Source: Sphingosinicellaceae bacterium
Lineage (GTDB): Bacteria; Pseudomonadota; Alphaproteobacteria; Sphingomonadales; Sphingomonadaceae
Reading direction: 5' to 3'
NCBI GenBank assembly: GCA_019285715.1
Contig: CP079108.1
Coordinates: 620,001 to 684,000 of the forward strand
Length of the DNA stretch: 64,000 bases
Shown here: positions 1-7,197 of the stretch, in pieces
Layout: every line of letters begins with the position of its first letter
How positions within the stretch are numbered: position 1 is the first letter of the stretch
Translations under genes and position numbers: made by a program
The notes under the pieces: model-generated
What the model was told of the DNA's origin: nothing
Database searches by the model: none
Seen by the model: the letters and a program-made list of their open reading frames with translations, nothing else

Positions 1-140
1 CCGAGACGACCGCCATGAAGGCGCTCCAGTTCGGCAAAGGGATTTGCAGGTACGACGGCAACCGCTGGTAGCGCGGATGTCAGCATGCCCGCGGCGAGAC
101 CAGACAACACCGTCCTCCGGCCAATTTCATCTACCTTCAA
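1..140 (-). CDS. Probable class A beta-lactamase, N-terminal fragment (runs off the window)
   Basis: Only the first 46 codons are in the window; the gene continues past the left edge. Reading leftward from a TTG at 140-138, preceded at good spacing by AGGGGAG, gives a short N-terminus, then GRRTVLSGLAAGMLTSAL, which looks like a Tat-type signal peptide (twin Arg plus a hydrophobic stretch). A mature start NPFAELERLHGGRLG follows. The pattern LE-x-x-x-GGRLG is typical of the first helix and strand of class A serine beta-lactamases and related periplasmic enzymes. The catalytic SxxK, SDN and KTG motifs would lie outside the window, so activity cannot be judged. It could be another exported serine hydrolase. 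Confidence 0.5.
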   Translation of the reverse strand, partial: MKVDEIGRRTVLSGLAAGMLTSALPAVAVVPANPFAELERLHGGRL

Positions 141-254
141 GGATCGCTCCCCTACATTCTACGAACACGTGGCGGGACCACCGCTTTGGCGAGGGTTTGC
201 GGATCGCCAGGCTGAGCGTCCGAGATTGGGGCGCCGCCCGCCGTCACCGACCTT

Positions 255-1148
255 CTAAGCCGTTCGCTCCCCGCGATCCTTGGCGTTGGTCGCCTGGATC
301 GACTGCTTGATCGTGCTCCAGTCGTCCTTGTCGAGAGCGCTGAGGCTGTGGAAGTTGCCGCCCGAAGCCAGCCATTGCCCGCCGTCGATGGGGATGACGG
401 CGCCGGTGAGGTAGTCGCACTGGCCGCTCAGAAGGAACACCGCGAGGTTGTTGAGCTCGTGGTAGTCGCCCATGCGGCGCAGCGGGATGCTGTCGGAGCC
501 GGTGCCGGCACCGGTCTTCTTGGCGAGCGGCGCGGGCATCAGGCGCTCCCACGCACCCTTCGTCGGGAAGGGGCCGGGCGCGATGGCGTTGGCGCGGATG
601 CCCTTGGGACCCCACTCCTGCGCGAGGCTCATCGTCATCGCGGCGACGCCGGCCTTCGACATCGCGCTCGGTACAGTGAAGGGGCCACCGGTCCACACCC
701 AGGTCGTGACAATCGAGACGATCGAGCCCTTGAGGCCGCCCTCGATCCAGCGCTTGCCGGCCGCGACCGTGGTGTTGAAGGTGCCGGCAGCGACGATGCT
801 GGCGATGGCGTTGAAGGCGTTGGGCGACAGGTCCTCGGTGGGCGAGATGAAGTTGCCCGCGGCGTTGTTGACGAGCCCCGTCAGCGGCCCGGCGTCGAAC
901 ACCGTCTGCATCGCCTCGTCTATGGCCGCGCCGTTACGGATGTCGACTGCCATCGGGGTGCAGGTGCCGCCCGTCGCCTCGCGCATCTCCTTCGCGGCAG
1001 TCTCGAGCACAGCGCCGCGGCGGCCCCAGATCACGACTTCCGCACCCAGCGTCATGAACGCCTCCGCCATGCCGCGGCCGAGGCCAGTCCCGCCACCGGT
1101 GATCAGGATCTTCTGCCCCTTGAGCAGGCCTTCGGCGAACATCTGCAT
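255..1148 (-). CDS. SDR-family oxidoreductase, 2,4-dienoyl-CoA reductase-like
   Basis: This is a 297-residue short-chain dehydrogenase with a Rossmann fold. The cofactor loop TGGGTGLGRG lies near residue 18 and NNAAGNF near residue 93. The usual YxxxK catalytic motif reads SAMSK here (in FTVPSAMSKAGVAAMT). This Tyr-to-Ser change, with PGPFPTKGAWERL after it, matches mitochondrial-type 2,4-dienoyl-CoA reductases, which also have Ser at this place. The family reduces 2,4-dienoyl-CoA with NADPH during oxidation of unsaturated fatty acids. The first of two close ATGs is chosen because GGGGAG lies six bases before it. The gene is divergent from the TusA-like gene, 45 bp away. The exact substrate is inferred. 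Confidence 0.8.
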   Translation of the reverse strand: MQMFAEGLLKGQKILITGGGTGLGRGMAEAFMTLGAEVVIWGRRGAVLETAAKEMREATGGTCTPMAVDIRNGAAIDEAMQTVFDAGPLTGLVNNAAGNFISPTEDLSPNAFNAIASIVAAGTFNTTVAAGKRWIEGGLKGSIVSIVTTWVWTGGPFTVPSAMSKAGVAAMTMSLAQEWGPKGIRANAIAPGPFPTKGAWERLMPAPLAKKTGAGTGSDSIPLRRMGDYHELNNLAVFLLSGQCDYLTGAVIPIDGGQWLASGGNFHSLSALDKDDWSTIKQSIQATNAKDRGERTA

Positions 1149-1193
1149 GCGTCTCTCCCCATAGTCTTTCAGGCCATGCTAGGGGAGGCGGCG

Positions 1194-1409
1194 ATGCCCG
1201 GCCAGCCTGTCATAAGTGTCGACGCCCGAGGTCTCCGATGTCCTTGGCCAGCGCTGCGGCTGGCGCGGGCGGTGCGCGAGGCCGGGCCGGGCGCGACCAT
1301 CGAGCTGGTCGCAGACGACCCGGCCGCGGTCGCCGAGGTCACGGCGCTGGCGGCAGAGCGCGGTTGGCGGCTCGAGGCCAACCCGCCGCACTTCGTCGTC
1401 AGAGCCTAG
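1194..1409 (+). CDS. TusA/SirA-family sulfur-carrier protein
   Basis: This is a 71-residue protein of the TusA fold. The diagnostic CPxP motif is present as RGLRCPWPALRLARAV near residue 14; its Cys carries persulfide sulfur in TusA. Family roles include tRNA 2-thiolation and sulfur or selenium trafficking. The start at ATG 1194 follows AGGGGAGG at 1181-1188 with ideal spacing; longer in-frame starts upstream would run antisense through the SDR gene. The stop codon overlaps that of the convergent response regulator in a shared CTAG. Which sulfur pathway it serves cannot be told from the neighbours. Confidence 0.85.
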   Translation: MPGQPVISVDARGLRCPWPALRLARAVREAGPGATIELVADDPAAVAEVTALAAERGWRLEANPPHFVVRA

Positions 1410-1819
1410 GCGGCGAGTTCGACCAGCGTGTTGAGCATCGCGCGGATCGGGATCGGCTTGTCGAAGCGCGGCGCGGCGGCATAGGGCTCGGGCACGGCCT
1501 CGGCTCCCATCGCGTTGGCGCTGGCGAACACGTAGGGCACCCGGCGCTTGCGCAAAGCCTCGGCGACCGGCCAGACCTTCTCGCCAAGCAAGTTGATGTC
1601 GAGGACGGCGACGTCGATCGGCTCATTGTCGGCCAGCGCGAGGGCCTCCTCGACCGAGAACGCCGGACCGACGACCTTCGCGCCTGCGACCTCGACTTCG
1701 GCGGCAATGGTGATCGCGACGAGAACCTCATCCTCGACAACGAGTACGCGGCGGCCGGTCAGGTTGACGCCGCGCGCCGCTGACCAGACATCGTGAACAG
1801 GATCGATCTCGTTCGTCAC
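1406..1819 (-). CDS. Single-domain response regulator (FAT-GUY-like variant)
   Basis: The 137-residue protein is a lone receiver domain with no output domain. The acidic pair is in VLVVEDEVLV, the phospho-acceptor Asp in VAVLDINLLGEKV and the conserved Lys in DKPIPI. The region VPYVFASANAMG resembles the PFxFATGY motif of the FAT-GUY response regulators (such as SdrG in Sphingomonas general stress signalling), but reads FASAN instead of FATGY. It starts at a GTG with AGAGAG upstream. An EcfG-like promoter (GGAAC-N17-GTT) lies 35 bp upstream. A role as a phospho-relay partner in the general stress response is inference. No histidine kinase is adjacent. Confidence 0.85.
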   Translation of the reverse strand: MTNEIDPVHDVWSAARGVNLTGRRVLVVEDEVLVAITIAAEVEVAGAKVVGPAFSVEEALALADNEPIDVAVLDINLLGEKVWPVAEALRKRRVPYVFASANAMGAEAVPEPYAAAPRFDKPIPIRAMLNTLVELAA

Positions 1820-1853
1820 TTTGAAACTCTCTAAAGCAGCCCCTCTAACGCCA

Positions 1854-1878
1854 AACCAACGACTTAGGCGCTAGTTCC
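1854..1878 (-). promoter_or_regulatory. Possible EcfG (general stress sigma factor) promoter
   Basis: On the minus strand GGAAC (1878-1874) is followed after 17 bases by GTT (1856-1854), 35 bases before the GTG of the response regulator. Alphaproteobacterial EcfG promoters read GGAAC-N16/17-CGTT. Here the base before GTT is G, so this is a near match, not a perfect one. Confidence 0.45.
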
Positions 1879-1893
1879 GGCCGACCGCGGCTG

Positions 1894-3069
1894 TCACGCG
1901 ACAATCTCGAACGCCATCGCCGTGGCTTCCCCGCCGCCGATGCACAGGCTCGCGATCCCAAGGCTGCCCCCGGTGCGGCGGAGGCCGTGAAGCAGGGTCA
2001 CCAGGATGCGCGCCCCGCTCGCGCCGATCGGGTGGCCGAGCGCGCAGGCTCCGCCGCTGATGTTGATGCGGGCCTCGTCGATGCCGAGGTCGCGCGACGC
2101 CGCCATCGGAACAACCGCGAACGCCTCGTTGATTTCCCACAGGTCGATGTCGGCGACCGCCAGCCCGGTGCGCTCGAGCAGCTTCCGGATCGCCGGCCCC
2201 GGCGCGGTGGCAAACTGCGATGGTGCCTGGGCGTGGCCGGCGTGGCCGCGGATGCGCGCCAGCGGAGTGAGGCCATGCGCCTTCGCGGTGCTTTCGCGCA
2301 TCATGATGAGGGCTGCCGCGCCGTCGCTGATCGACGAGGCGTTGGCGGCGGTGACGGTGCCGTCCTTGGCGAAGGCGGGCTTCAGCGTCGGGATCTTGTC
2401 GAGGCGGGCCTTGCCGGGCTGCTCGTCGTGGACCATTTCGCCGGCCTTGGTGGCAACGCCGACGACCTCGGCATCGAAGCGGCCATCGGCAATGGCGGAC
2501 TGCGCGCGAGTGGTGGAGCGGATCGCCCACTCGTCCTGCGCGGCGCGGCTGAACTGGTAGTCGCGGGCGCAATCCTCGGCAAAGCTGCCCATCAGGCGGC
2601 CGGGCTCGTAGGCGTCCTCGAGGCCGTCGAGGAACATCGAATCCTTGATCTCGCCGTGGCCCATGCGGAAGCCGCCGCGCGCCTTGGGCAGCAGGTAGGG
2701 CGCGTTGGTCATGCTCTCCATGCCCCCGGCGATGATTATGTCGGCCGACCCGGCGGCGAGCGCATCGTGCGCGTCCATCGCCGCCTGCATGCCGCTGCCG
2801 CACATCTTGTTGACCGTCACCGACGCCACGGACTGCGGCAGCCCGGCGCCGAGCATCGCCTGCCGCGCCGGGGCCTGGCCCTGGCCCGCGCCGAGCACGC
2901 AGCCCATGATGCCGCGGTCGATCGCCTCGCCCGGCAGGCCGGTATCGGCGAGGGCGGCGCGTACCGCCGCGCTGCCGAGCTGGCTCGCGGTCAGGCCGGC
3001 AAGCGCGCCCTGGAAACCGCCCATCGGGGTACGGCGGGCAGCGACGATGACGATCGGGTCGGCGGACAT
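1894..3069 (-). CDS. Acetyl-CoA acetyltransferase (thiolase)
   Basis: This 391-residue thiolase catalyses condensation or cleavage of acetoacetyl-CoA, or longer 3-ketoacyl-CoA. The nucleophilic Cys is in NKMCGSGMQAA, the INEAFA motif is present, the catalytic His is in CALGHPIGASGAR and the second Cys in CIGGGEATAMAFE. Length and motifs fit the biosynthetic/degradative AtoB/PhaA group. The start at 3069 (MSADPIVIV) is chosen over an upstream in-frame ATG because GGGAG precedes it and the family starts here. With the nearby dienoyl-CoA-reductase-like SDR it suggests fatty-acid or ketone-body metabolism. Assignment to phaA or fadA type is not possible from this view. Confidence 0.92.
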   Translation of the reverse strand: MSADPIVIVAARRTPMGGFQGALAGLTASQLGSAAVRAALADTGLPGEAIDRGIMGCVLGAGQGQAPARQAMLGAGLPQSVASVTVNKMCGSGMQAAMDAHDALAAGSADIIIAGGMESMTNAPYLLPKARGGFRMGHGEIKDSMFLDGLEDAYEPGRLMGSFAEDCARDYQFSRAAQDEWAIRSTTRAQSAIADGRFDAEVVGVATKAGEMVHDEQPGKARLDKIPTLKPAFAKDGTVTAANASSISDGAAALIMMRESTAKAHGLTPLARIRGHAGHAQAPSQFATAPGPAIRKLLERTGLAVADIDLWEINEAFAVVPMAASRDLGIDEARINISGGACALGHPIGASGARILVTLLHGLRRTGGSLGIASLCIGGGEATAMAFEIVA

Positions 3070-3203
3070 TTCATTCAACTCCCAGGGGCCTCGACGTGGT
3101 TTTCTGTGCAAATGGTAGGAACAGGACGCTTAGAACATATAATTCGGGTCATATCATTTGCATGGGGAACGATCGTCGGCGCTGCCGTTGCGCCGGCCAG
3201 ACC

Positions 3204-3297
3204 TGTCATTCCGGCGCACGCCGGAACCCAGTTGCCCCCGGCGCTCCGAGTTAAGAGCGCGTGATGTAGCTGGGTTCCGGCGTTTGCCGGACTGACA
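3204..3297. repeat. Intergenic long hairpin, copy 1
   Basis: The imperfect inverted repeat has outer arms TGTCATTCCGG and CCGGACTGACA and inner arms GGAACCCAG and CTGGGTTCC. It belongs to the eight-copy family seen in this window and lies just behind the stop of the binding-protein gene (minus strand). The rest of the 305-bp interval 3070-3375 shows no supported gene; a 73-codon minus frame there runs through the repeat and looks spurious. Confidence 0.8.
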
Positions 3298-3375
3298 AGT
3301 TTGAAAGTTCGTCAAGGCTCGTCCTCGCGGCTGTAGTTCGGCGACTAATGTACCATATCGGTTCCAAAACGTCAA

Positions 3376-4911
3376 TCAGCGGCTCTTGTCGAGCGCCGCG
3401 AACGGGTGCTGGCCGCCCTGGTTGTCGGACCAGCCGCTGACCCCGCGCCCGACCAGGGCCCAGCGCACCGGTACGAACAGCGGGATCATCGGCGTGTCGG
3501 ACAGCATCGCGGTCTCGGCATGGGCGAAGGCGGCGGCGCGGGCGTCGTCGTCGGCCATGCCGCGGGCGCTGTCGATGAGGGCGTCAGCGCCCGGGTTGCA
3601 GTAGGCACCACCGCTGCCGGCGCAGGTCAGAGGGCGCAGGAAGAACAGCGGCTGGCCCGCCGGGGCGACGCGCTCCACCAGCGCCAGCGTGAAGTCGCCG
3701 CGCGCAAGGGCAACGCGCTGCGCGGCGGTCGAACGCGCCACCGCGGTCGCCACGACCCCGAGCGGCGCCCAGTCGCGGGCCGCCGCGGCCACCACCTGCA
3801 GATGCTCGGGCCCGGGCGGCACGCTGATCGTCAGGTGAAGCGGGTTCGCCGGGCCGTAGCCCGCAGCGCCGAGCAACTGGGCCGCGAGCGCGCGCCGCGC
3901 GCCGAGGTCGAGGCTCGCCCAGTCGGGCACCGGCGCGCCGCCGCTGTCGCCGGCACTGCCGCTCCCCGCATCGGGCGGCACCAGCGAGACCAGGGGGATG
4001 ACCGCGGGCAGGTTGAAGACGCCCCGGACCAGCGCGTCGCGGTCGATCGCCATTGCCAGCGCGCGGCGGACGCGCGGGTCGACCAGCGGGCCGCTGCGCA
4101 AGTTGGCGGCATAGCCATAGACGCCCCAGGTCGGCTCGATGCGCAGGCTGCCGCGCGGCGCGAGGGCGCGGGCCTGCACCAGCCCGGCGATGCCGTCGCC
4201 GATGACGAGGTCGGTATCGCCGCGGAGGAAGCGCGCGACGGCATTGGTCGCATCCGGCGCGGCGGTCAGCACGACCTTGCCGAGGCGCGTGTCGGCGGCG
4301 TCGAAATAGCGCGTGTTGCGGACCAGCCCGAGCGGGCGGGTGCCCGGGTCGGGCAGGGTGAACGCGCCGATGGCGGGCGGCCGACTCTCGCCGCGCACGA
4401 TGGCGGCCTGAGGCAACGCGAGCAGCGCCAGCATCCCGGCATCGGGGGTCGAAAGGCGCACCTCGACGACGTCGTCCAGCGGCGCATTGACGCCGAGCAG
4501 CGACGCGGGCGCCTGCCCGGTCATTACTGCGGGGGCGTTGTCGATGCCCGCGAACAGCGCCTTGAGCGGGTTGTTGCTGCTGGGGGCGACGATGCGCCGG
4601 AACACCTGCACCACATCGCCGGCCTTGAGGACGCGCCCGTCGGACCACTTGGCGTCGCGCAGGCGGAAGATCAGGCTGCGCCCCTGGTCGACGACCCGCC
4701 AACTTGCCGCCAGGCCCGGCACGACCTGGCCCTTGTCGTCGAACTGGACCAACCCGAGCTGGGTCGACGCGGTCAGCGCCAGGCGGGGCGGCGACGACGG
4801 ATCCGACAGGTCGCCGACGACGTCCGCGCGCAGGGTCGCCGTGCGGTCGCTGCCGCCGGAGCCGCAGCCGGCGAGGACGAGGGCGATGGCAAGGGGCCGG
4901 ATGAGCCGCAT
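3376..4911 (-). CDS. Peptide/nickel-type ABC transporter substrate-binding lipoprotein (SBP family 5)
   Basis: This 511-residue protein begins MRLIRPLAIALVLAGCGSGG, a lipoprotein signal with lipobox LAGC. The mature part has SBP_bac_5 features: TQLGLVQFDDKGQVVPGLA, then SWRVVDQGRSLIFRLRDAKW followed by SDGR, and RRALAMAIDRDALV. Members bind oligopeptides, nickel or other small ligands in the periplasm and pass them to an ABC permease. No permease or ATPase gene is adjacent, so it may act with a distant transporter or in another role. The start at 4911 is set by the signal peptide; a longer frame would run into the hairpin upstream. The ligand is unknown. Confidence 0.85.
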   Translation of the reverse strand: MRLIRPLAIALVLAGCGSGGSDRTATLRADVVGDLSDPSSPPRLALTASTQLGLVQFDDKGQVVPGLAASWRVVDQGRSLIFRLRDAKWSDGRVLKAGDVVQVFRRIVAPSSNNPLKALFAGIDNAPAVMTGQAPASLLGVNAPLDDVVEVRLSTPDAGMLALLALPQAAIVRGESRPPAIGAFTLPDPGTRPLGLVRNTRYFDAADTRLGKVVLTAAPDATNAVARFLRGDTDLVIGDGIAGLVQARALAPRGSLRIEPTWGVYGYAANLRSGPLVDPRVRRALAMAIDRDALVRGVFNLPAVIPLVSLVPPDAGSGSAGDSGGAPVPDWASLDLGARRALAAQLLGAAGYGPANPLHLTISVPPGPEHLQVVAAAARDWAPLGVVATAVARSTAAQRVALARGDFTLALVERVAPAGQPLFFLRPLTCAGSGGAYCNPGADALIDSARGMADDDARAAAFAHAETAMLSDTPMIPLFVPVRWALVGRGVSGWSDNQGGQHPFAALDKSR

Positions 4912-4940
4912 GAACCGGGGATAGGGTAGCGGCTCCGCAT

Positions 4941-5027
4941 TGTCATCCCGGCGAACGCCGGGACCCAGTTGCCTCCGAGGCTCCGAGCGCGGAAGGAAGC
5001 TGGGTCCCGGCGTTCGCCGGGATGACA
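4941..5027. repeat. Intergenic long hairpin, copy 2
   Basis: This is the cleanest copy. TGTCATCCCGGCGAACGCCG at the left is matched by CGGCGTTCGCCGGGATGACA at the right, and inner GGGACCCAG pairs with CTGGGTCCC. It lies between the divergent binding-protein gene and cysteine synthase gene. Confidence 0.85.
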
Positions 5028-5131
5028 ACACGGAGTAGGGTCGTGGGCGACGCGCCGGACCCGCCCCCACCTTCGACCTTCCCAAGCATCGCTTGCTTGT
5101 GAGCCGGGCGCGCCGCCACTAAGTCCGCTCC

Positions 5132-6118
5132 ATGACCGTGCCCCCCGACGTCACCGCCCTGATCGGCAACACCCCGCTCGTCAATCTCCGCGGCCCGAGC
5201 GAGGCGAGCGGTGCGACCATTCTCGGCAAGTGCGAGTTCCTCAATCCCGGCGGGTCGGTCAAGGACCGCGCGGCGCTGTACATCATCGAGGACGCGGAGG
5301 CGCGCGGCGTGCTCGCGCCTGGCGGTACCATCGTCGAGGGCACCGCGGGCAACACCGGCATCGGGCTCGCCGTCGTTGCCAATGCGCGCGGCTACAAGAC
5401 CATCATCGTGATGCCCGACACCCAGAGCCAGGAGAAGCAGGATACGCTGCGGGCGCTCGGGGCCGAGCTGGTGCTGGTGCCGGCGGCGAAATACTCGTCG
5501 CCCTACCATTATGTGCACACCTCGCGGCGGCTGGCAGAGGAGATGCCGGGCGCGGTGTGGGCCAACCAGTTCGACAACACCGCCAATCGCCTCGCGCATA
5601 TCAAGACCACGTCGCTGGAGATCTGGGCGCAGACCGAGGGGCTGGTGAACGGCTTCACCTGCGCGGTCGGGACGGGCGGTACTTTGGCGGGCGTCGGCCT
5701 CGGGCTGAAGGCGCAGCGGGCGGACATCTGCATCGCGCTGACCGACCCCGAGGGTGCGGCGCTGTTCGACTATTACGACCATGGCGAGCTTACCGGCACG
5801 GGCTCGTCGGTGTCGGAGGGCATCGGGCAGAGCCGCATCACCGGCAATCTCGAAGGCTTCACCCCCGACACCCAGTTCCGGGTTCCCGACAGCGAGGGCC
5901 TGCCGTGGGTCCACCGGCTGCTGGCGGAGGAGGGGCTGTGCCTCGGCTTGTCGTCGGGGATCAACGTCGCGGGCGCGGTCCGGCTGGGGCGACATCTCGG
6001 CCCCGGCAGCACCGTCGTGACGATCCTTTGCGACAGCGGACTGCGGTACCTGTCGACCCTGTTCGACCCGGCCTGGTGCGCGGCCAAGGGCATCGCTGCA
6101 CCGCCCTGGCGCGTTTAG
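5132..6118 (+). CDS. cysK: Cysteine synthase A-like PLP enzyme
   Basis: This 328-residue PLP enzyme of fold type II makes L-cysteine from O-acetylserine and sulfide. The PLP lysine is in NPGGSVKDRAAL near residue 43. The substrate loop EGTAGNTGIGLA and the phosphate-binding GTGGTLAG follow. The C-terminal stretch SSGINVAGAVRLGRHLG is the variant common in alphaproteobacterial cysteine synthases. Related enzymes (cystathionine beta-synthase, cysteine synthase B) are possible but fit less well. The gene stands alone, divergent from the binding-protein gene. Confidence 0.9.
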   Translation: MTVPPDVTALIGNTPLVNLRGPSEASGATILGKCEFLNPGGSVKDRAALYIIEDAEARGVLAPGGTIVEGTAGNTGIGLAVVANARGYKTIIVMPDTQSQEKQDTLRALGAELVLVPAAKYSSPYHYVHTSRRLAEEMPGAVWANQFDNTANRLAHIKTTSLEIWAQTEGLVNGFTCAVGTGGTLAGVGLGLKAQRADICIALTDPEGAALFDYYDHGELTGTGSSVSEGIGQSRITGNLEGFTPDTQFRVPDSEGLPWVHRLLAEEGLCLGLSSGINVAGAVRLGRHLGPGSTVVTILCDSGLRYLSTLFDPAWCAAKGIAAPPWRV

Positions 6119-6163
6119 GCCGCCTTATCGCTTTTTGGCCACGGCTCGACATAATCGCGAGGA

Positions 6164-6179
6164 GTGACTATCTTGTCAC
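6164..6179. promoter_or_regulatory. Small palindrome upstream of the 76-codon gene, possible operator
   Basis: GTGAC-N6-GTCAC is a perfect 5-bp inverted repeat 60 bp before the small gene at 6240. The spacing resembles sites of helix-turn-helix dimers such as the CRP/FNR superfamily, although the half-sites are not the CRP consensus. Confidence 0.3.
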
Positions 6180-6239
6180 AATAGAAAGCCTGGACGAGAC
6201 CTTGGGGGCAGGGTCCCGGATGCGGGTCGGTGAGGGTCA

Positions 6240-6470
6240 ATGCAACGCGTTCGCGCCGGACTTACGGGTCTGGCAGCAATCTTCCTGATGGTCCTTATCG
6301 CTGCGGCGGGGCTACGCCCGGCCCGGCAGGTCGCGCATGCTGCGGGCCGCAGCGAGACTTTGGCCGTGCTCGGCGTCGCGCCGGGATCGAACGGCGAGGC
6401 CGACCGCAAGCTGGCCGTCGAGCCAGTGACCCGACCGCGGGTAACGATTCGTAAACCGGTAGCGCGTTAA
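6240..6470 (+). CDS. Small membrane-anchored or exported protein of unknown function
   Basis: This is a 76-residue protein. Residues 7-25 (GLTGLAAIFLMVLIAAAGL) form one hydrophobic segment, either a membrane anchor or an uncleaved signal. The rest is basic and polar and ends TIRKPVAR. The sequence GTGAGGGTCA precedes the ATG and gives a plausible ribosome site. It lies directly upstream of the dcw leader on the same strand. I do not recognise the family. Coding status rests on the start signal, codon use like that of neighbouring genes and the membrane segment. Confidence 0.5.
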   Translation: MQRVRAGLTGLAAIFLMVLIAAAGLRPARQVAHAAGRSETLAVLGVAPGSNGEADRKLAVEPVTRPRVTIRKPVAR

Positions 6471-6482
6471 GTCTACACAGAC

Positions 6483-6491
6483 TTATCCACA
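6483..6491 (+). promoter_or_regulatory. DnaA box
   Basis: TTATCCACA is an exact consensus DnaA box, 232 bp before the mraZ start in the dcw leader. Confidence 0.55.
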
Positions 6492-6586
6492 GCTTTAATT
6501 GCAGGAGAATGAAAGAAGAACGGGCCTGTTCCGAGCGGCTATGCTTTAACTCGCTCCATCGAAAACCGTCCGAAATGGCGGCTGTG

Positions 6587-6620
6587 CCCAAGATTTCCCA
6601 TTGAGGCCCAACCCAGCCCA
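6587..6620 (-). promoter_or_regulatory. Probable MraZ operator: four CCCA (TGGG) boxes at 10-bp period
   Basis: CCCA occurs at 6587, 6597, 6607 and 6617, exactly one helical turn apart, about 100 bp before mraZ. On the other strand these are TGGG repeats. MraZ of E. coli binds direct TGGGN repeats with five-base spacers upstream of its own operon, so this is very likely the autoregulatory site. Confidence 0.7.
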
Positions 6621-6630
6621 TGATACCTGC

Positions 6631-6639
6631 TTGTCCACA
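6631..6639 (+). promoter_or_regulatory. DnaA-box-like sequence
   Basis: TTGTCCACA differs by one base from the DnaA consensus and lies in the same leader, 148 bp after the first box. Confidence 0.35.
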
Positions 6640-6723
6640 GAAGTGGTGGCGGGTTTTCTTCCCATTCGGATTGTTGCGGCTTGTCCGTGACTTGAAGGGA
6701 GGCCCTGCCAGGCGAGGGGATCG

Positions 6724-7197
6724 GTGGCGGGGGAACAATATCTTGGCTTTGCGCTGAATGCGGTCGACGCGAAGTTGCGCGTGTCGGTCCCGACGGCGTT
6801 TCGCGAGATCGTTGCCGCGCGTTCGGTCGAGCGCGAGCTGATCCTCGGCCCCTCCGAGTACGACGACTGCCTGGTCGCCTACGACCCGACCCACGGCGAC
6901 GCGCTGCGCGCCGAAATCGAGACCCGCTATGCCGGCAATTACTCGCGTGAGCGCAGCGTCGCGCTGCGCCGGGCGTTCGGCAACACCACCCGCCTCAAGA
7001 TCGACGAGGCCCACCGCATCACCCTGACGCCGACGCTGAAGGACCTGCTGGGTCTCGAGCGGTTCGTCTATTTCCTCGGTGCGGGCGAGTATTTCGAGCT
7101 GTGGAACCCGCGCACGCTGCTCGGGGTGCCGGACCTCGATCCGTCGACGGCGCGCATCCTGCGCCGCGAACTCGAAGCGCGCGGCGAAGCGGCATGA
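6724..7197 (+). CDS. mraZ: Transcriptional regulator MraZ
   Basis: This 157-residue protein starts at GTG. It contains two SpoVT/AbrB-like MraZ domains: the first around NAVDAKLRVSVPTAFRE, the second around FGNTTRLKIDEAHRITLTP. MraZ forms ring-shaped oligomers that bind DNA and repress the dcw operon it heads. The CCCA array about 100 bp upstream is the expected target. Its end overlaps the rsmH start as ATGA. Confidence 0.95.
   Translation: MAGEQYLGFALNAVDAKLRVSVPTAFREIVAARSVERELILGPSEYDDCLVAYDPTHGDALRAEIETRYAGNYSRERSVALRRAFGNTTRLKIDEAHRITLTPTLKDLLGLERFVYFLGAGEYFELWNPRTLLGVPDLDPSTARILRRELEARGEAA

Noticed and set aside
44-310. Plus-strand 88-codon frame at the left edge
   Set aside because: It overlaps the better supported beta-lactamase-like start on the other strand, and has no ribosome site or domain.
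3163-3189. GGAAC followed after 16 bases by GTT on the plus strand, resembling an EcfG promoter
   Set aside because: The spacing to CGTT is one base short of the consensus and no plus-strand gene follows for nearly 2 kb.
3154-3375. Minus-strand 73-codon frame between the binding-protein gene and the thiolase
   Set aside because: It runs through hairpin copy 1, so the frame is open by chance from the repeat sequence.
3406-4929. Plus-strand frame of about 500 codons opposite the binding-protein gene
   Set aside because: The product is Arg/Ala/Gly-rich without motifs, while the minus-strand gene has a lipobox and family blocks.
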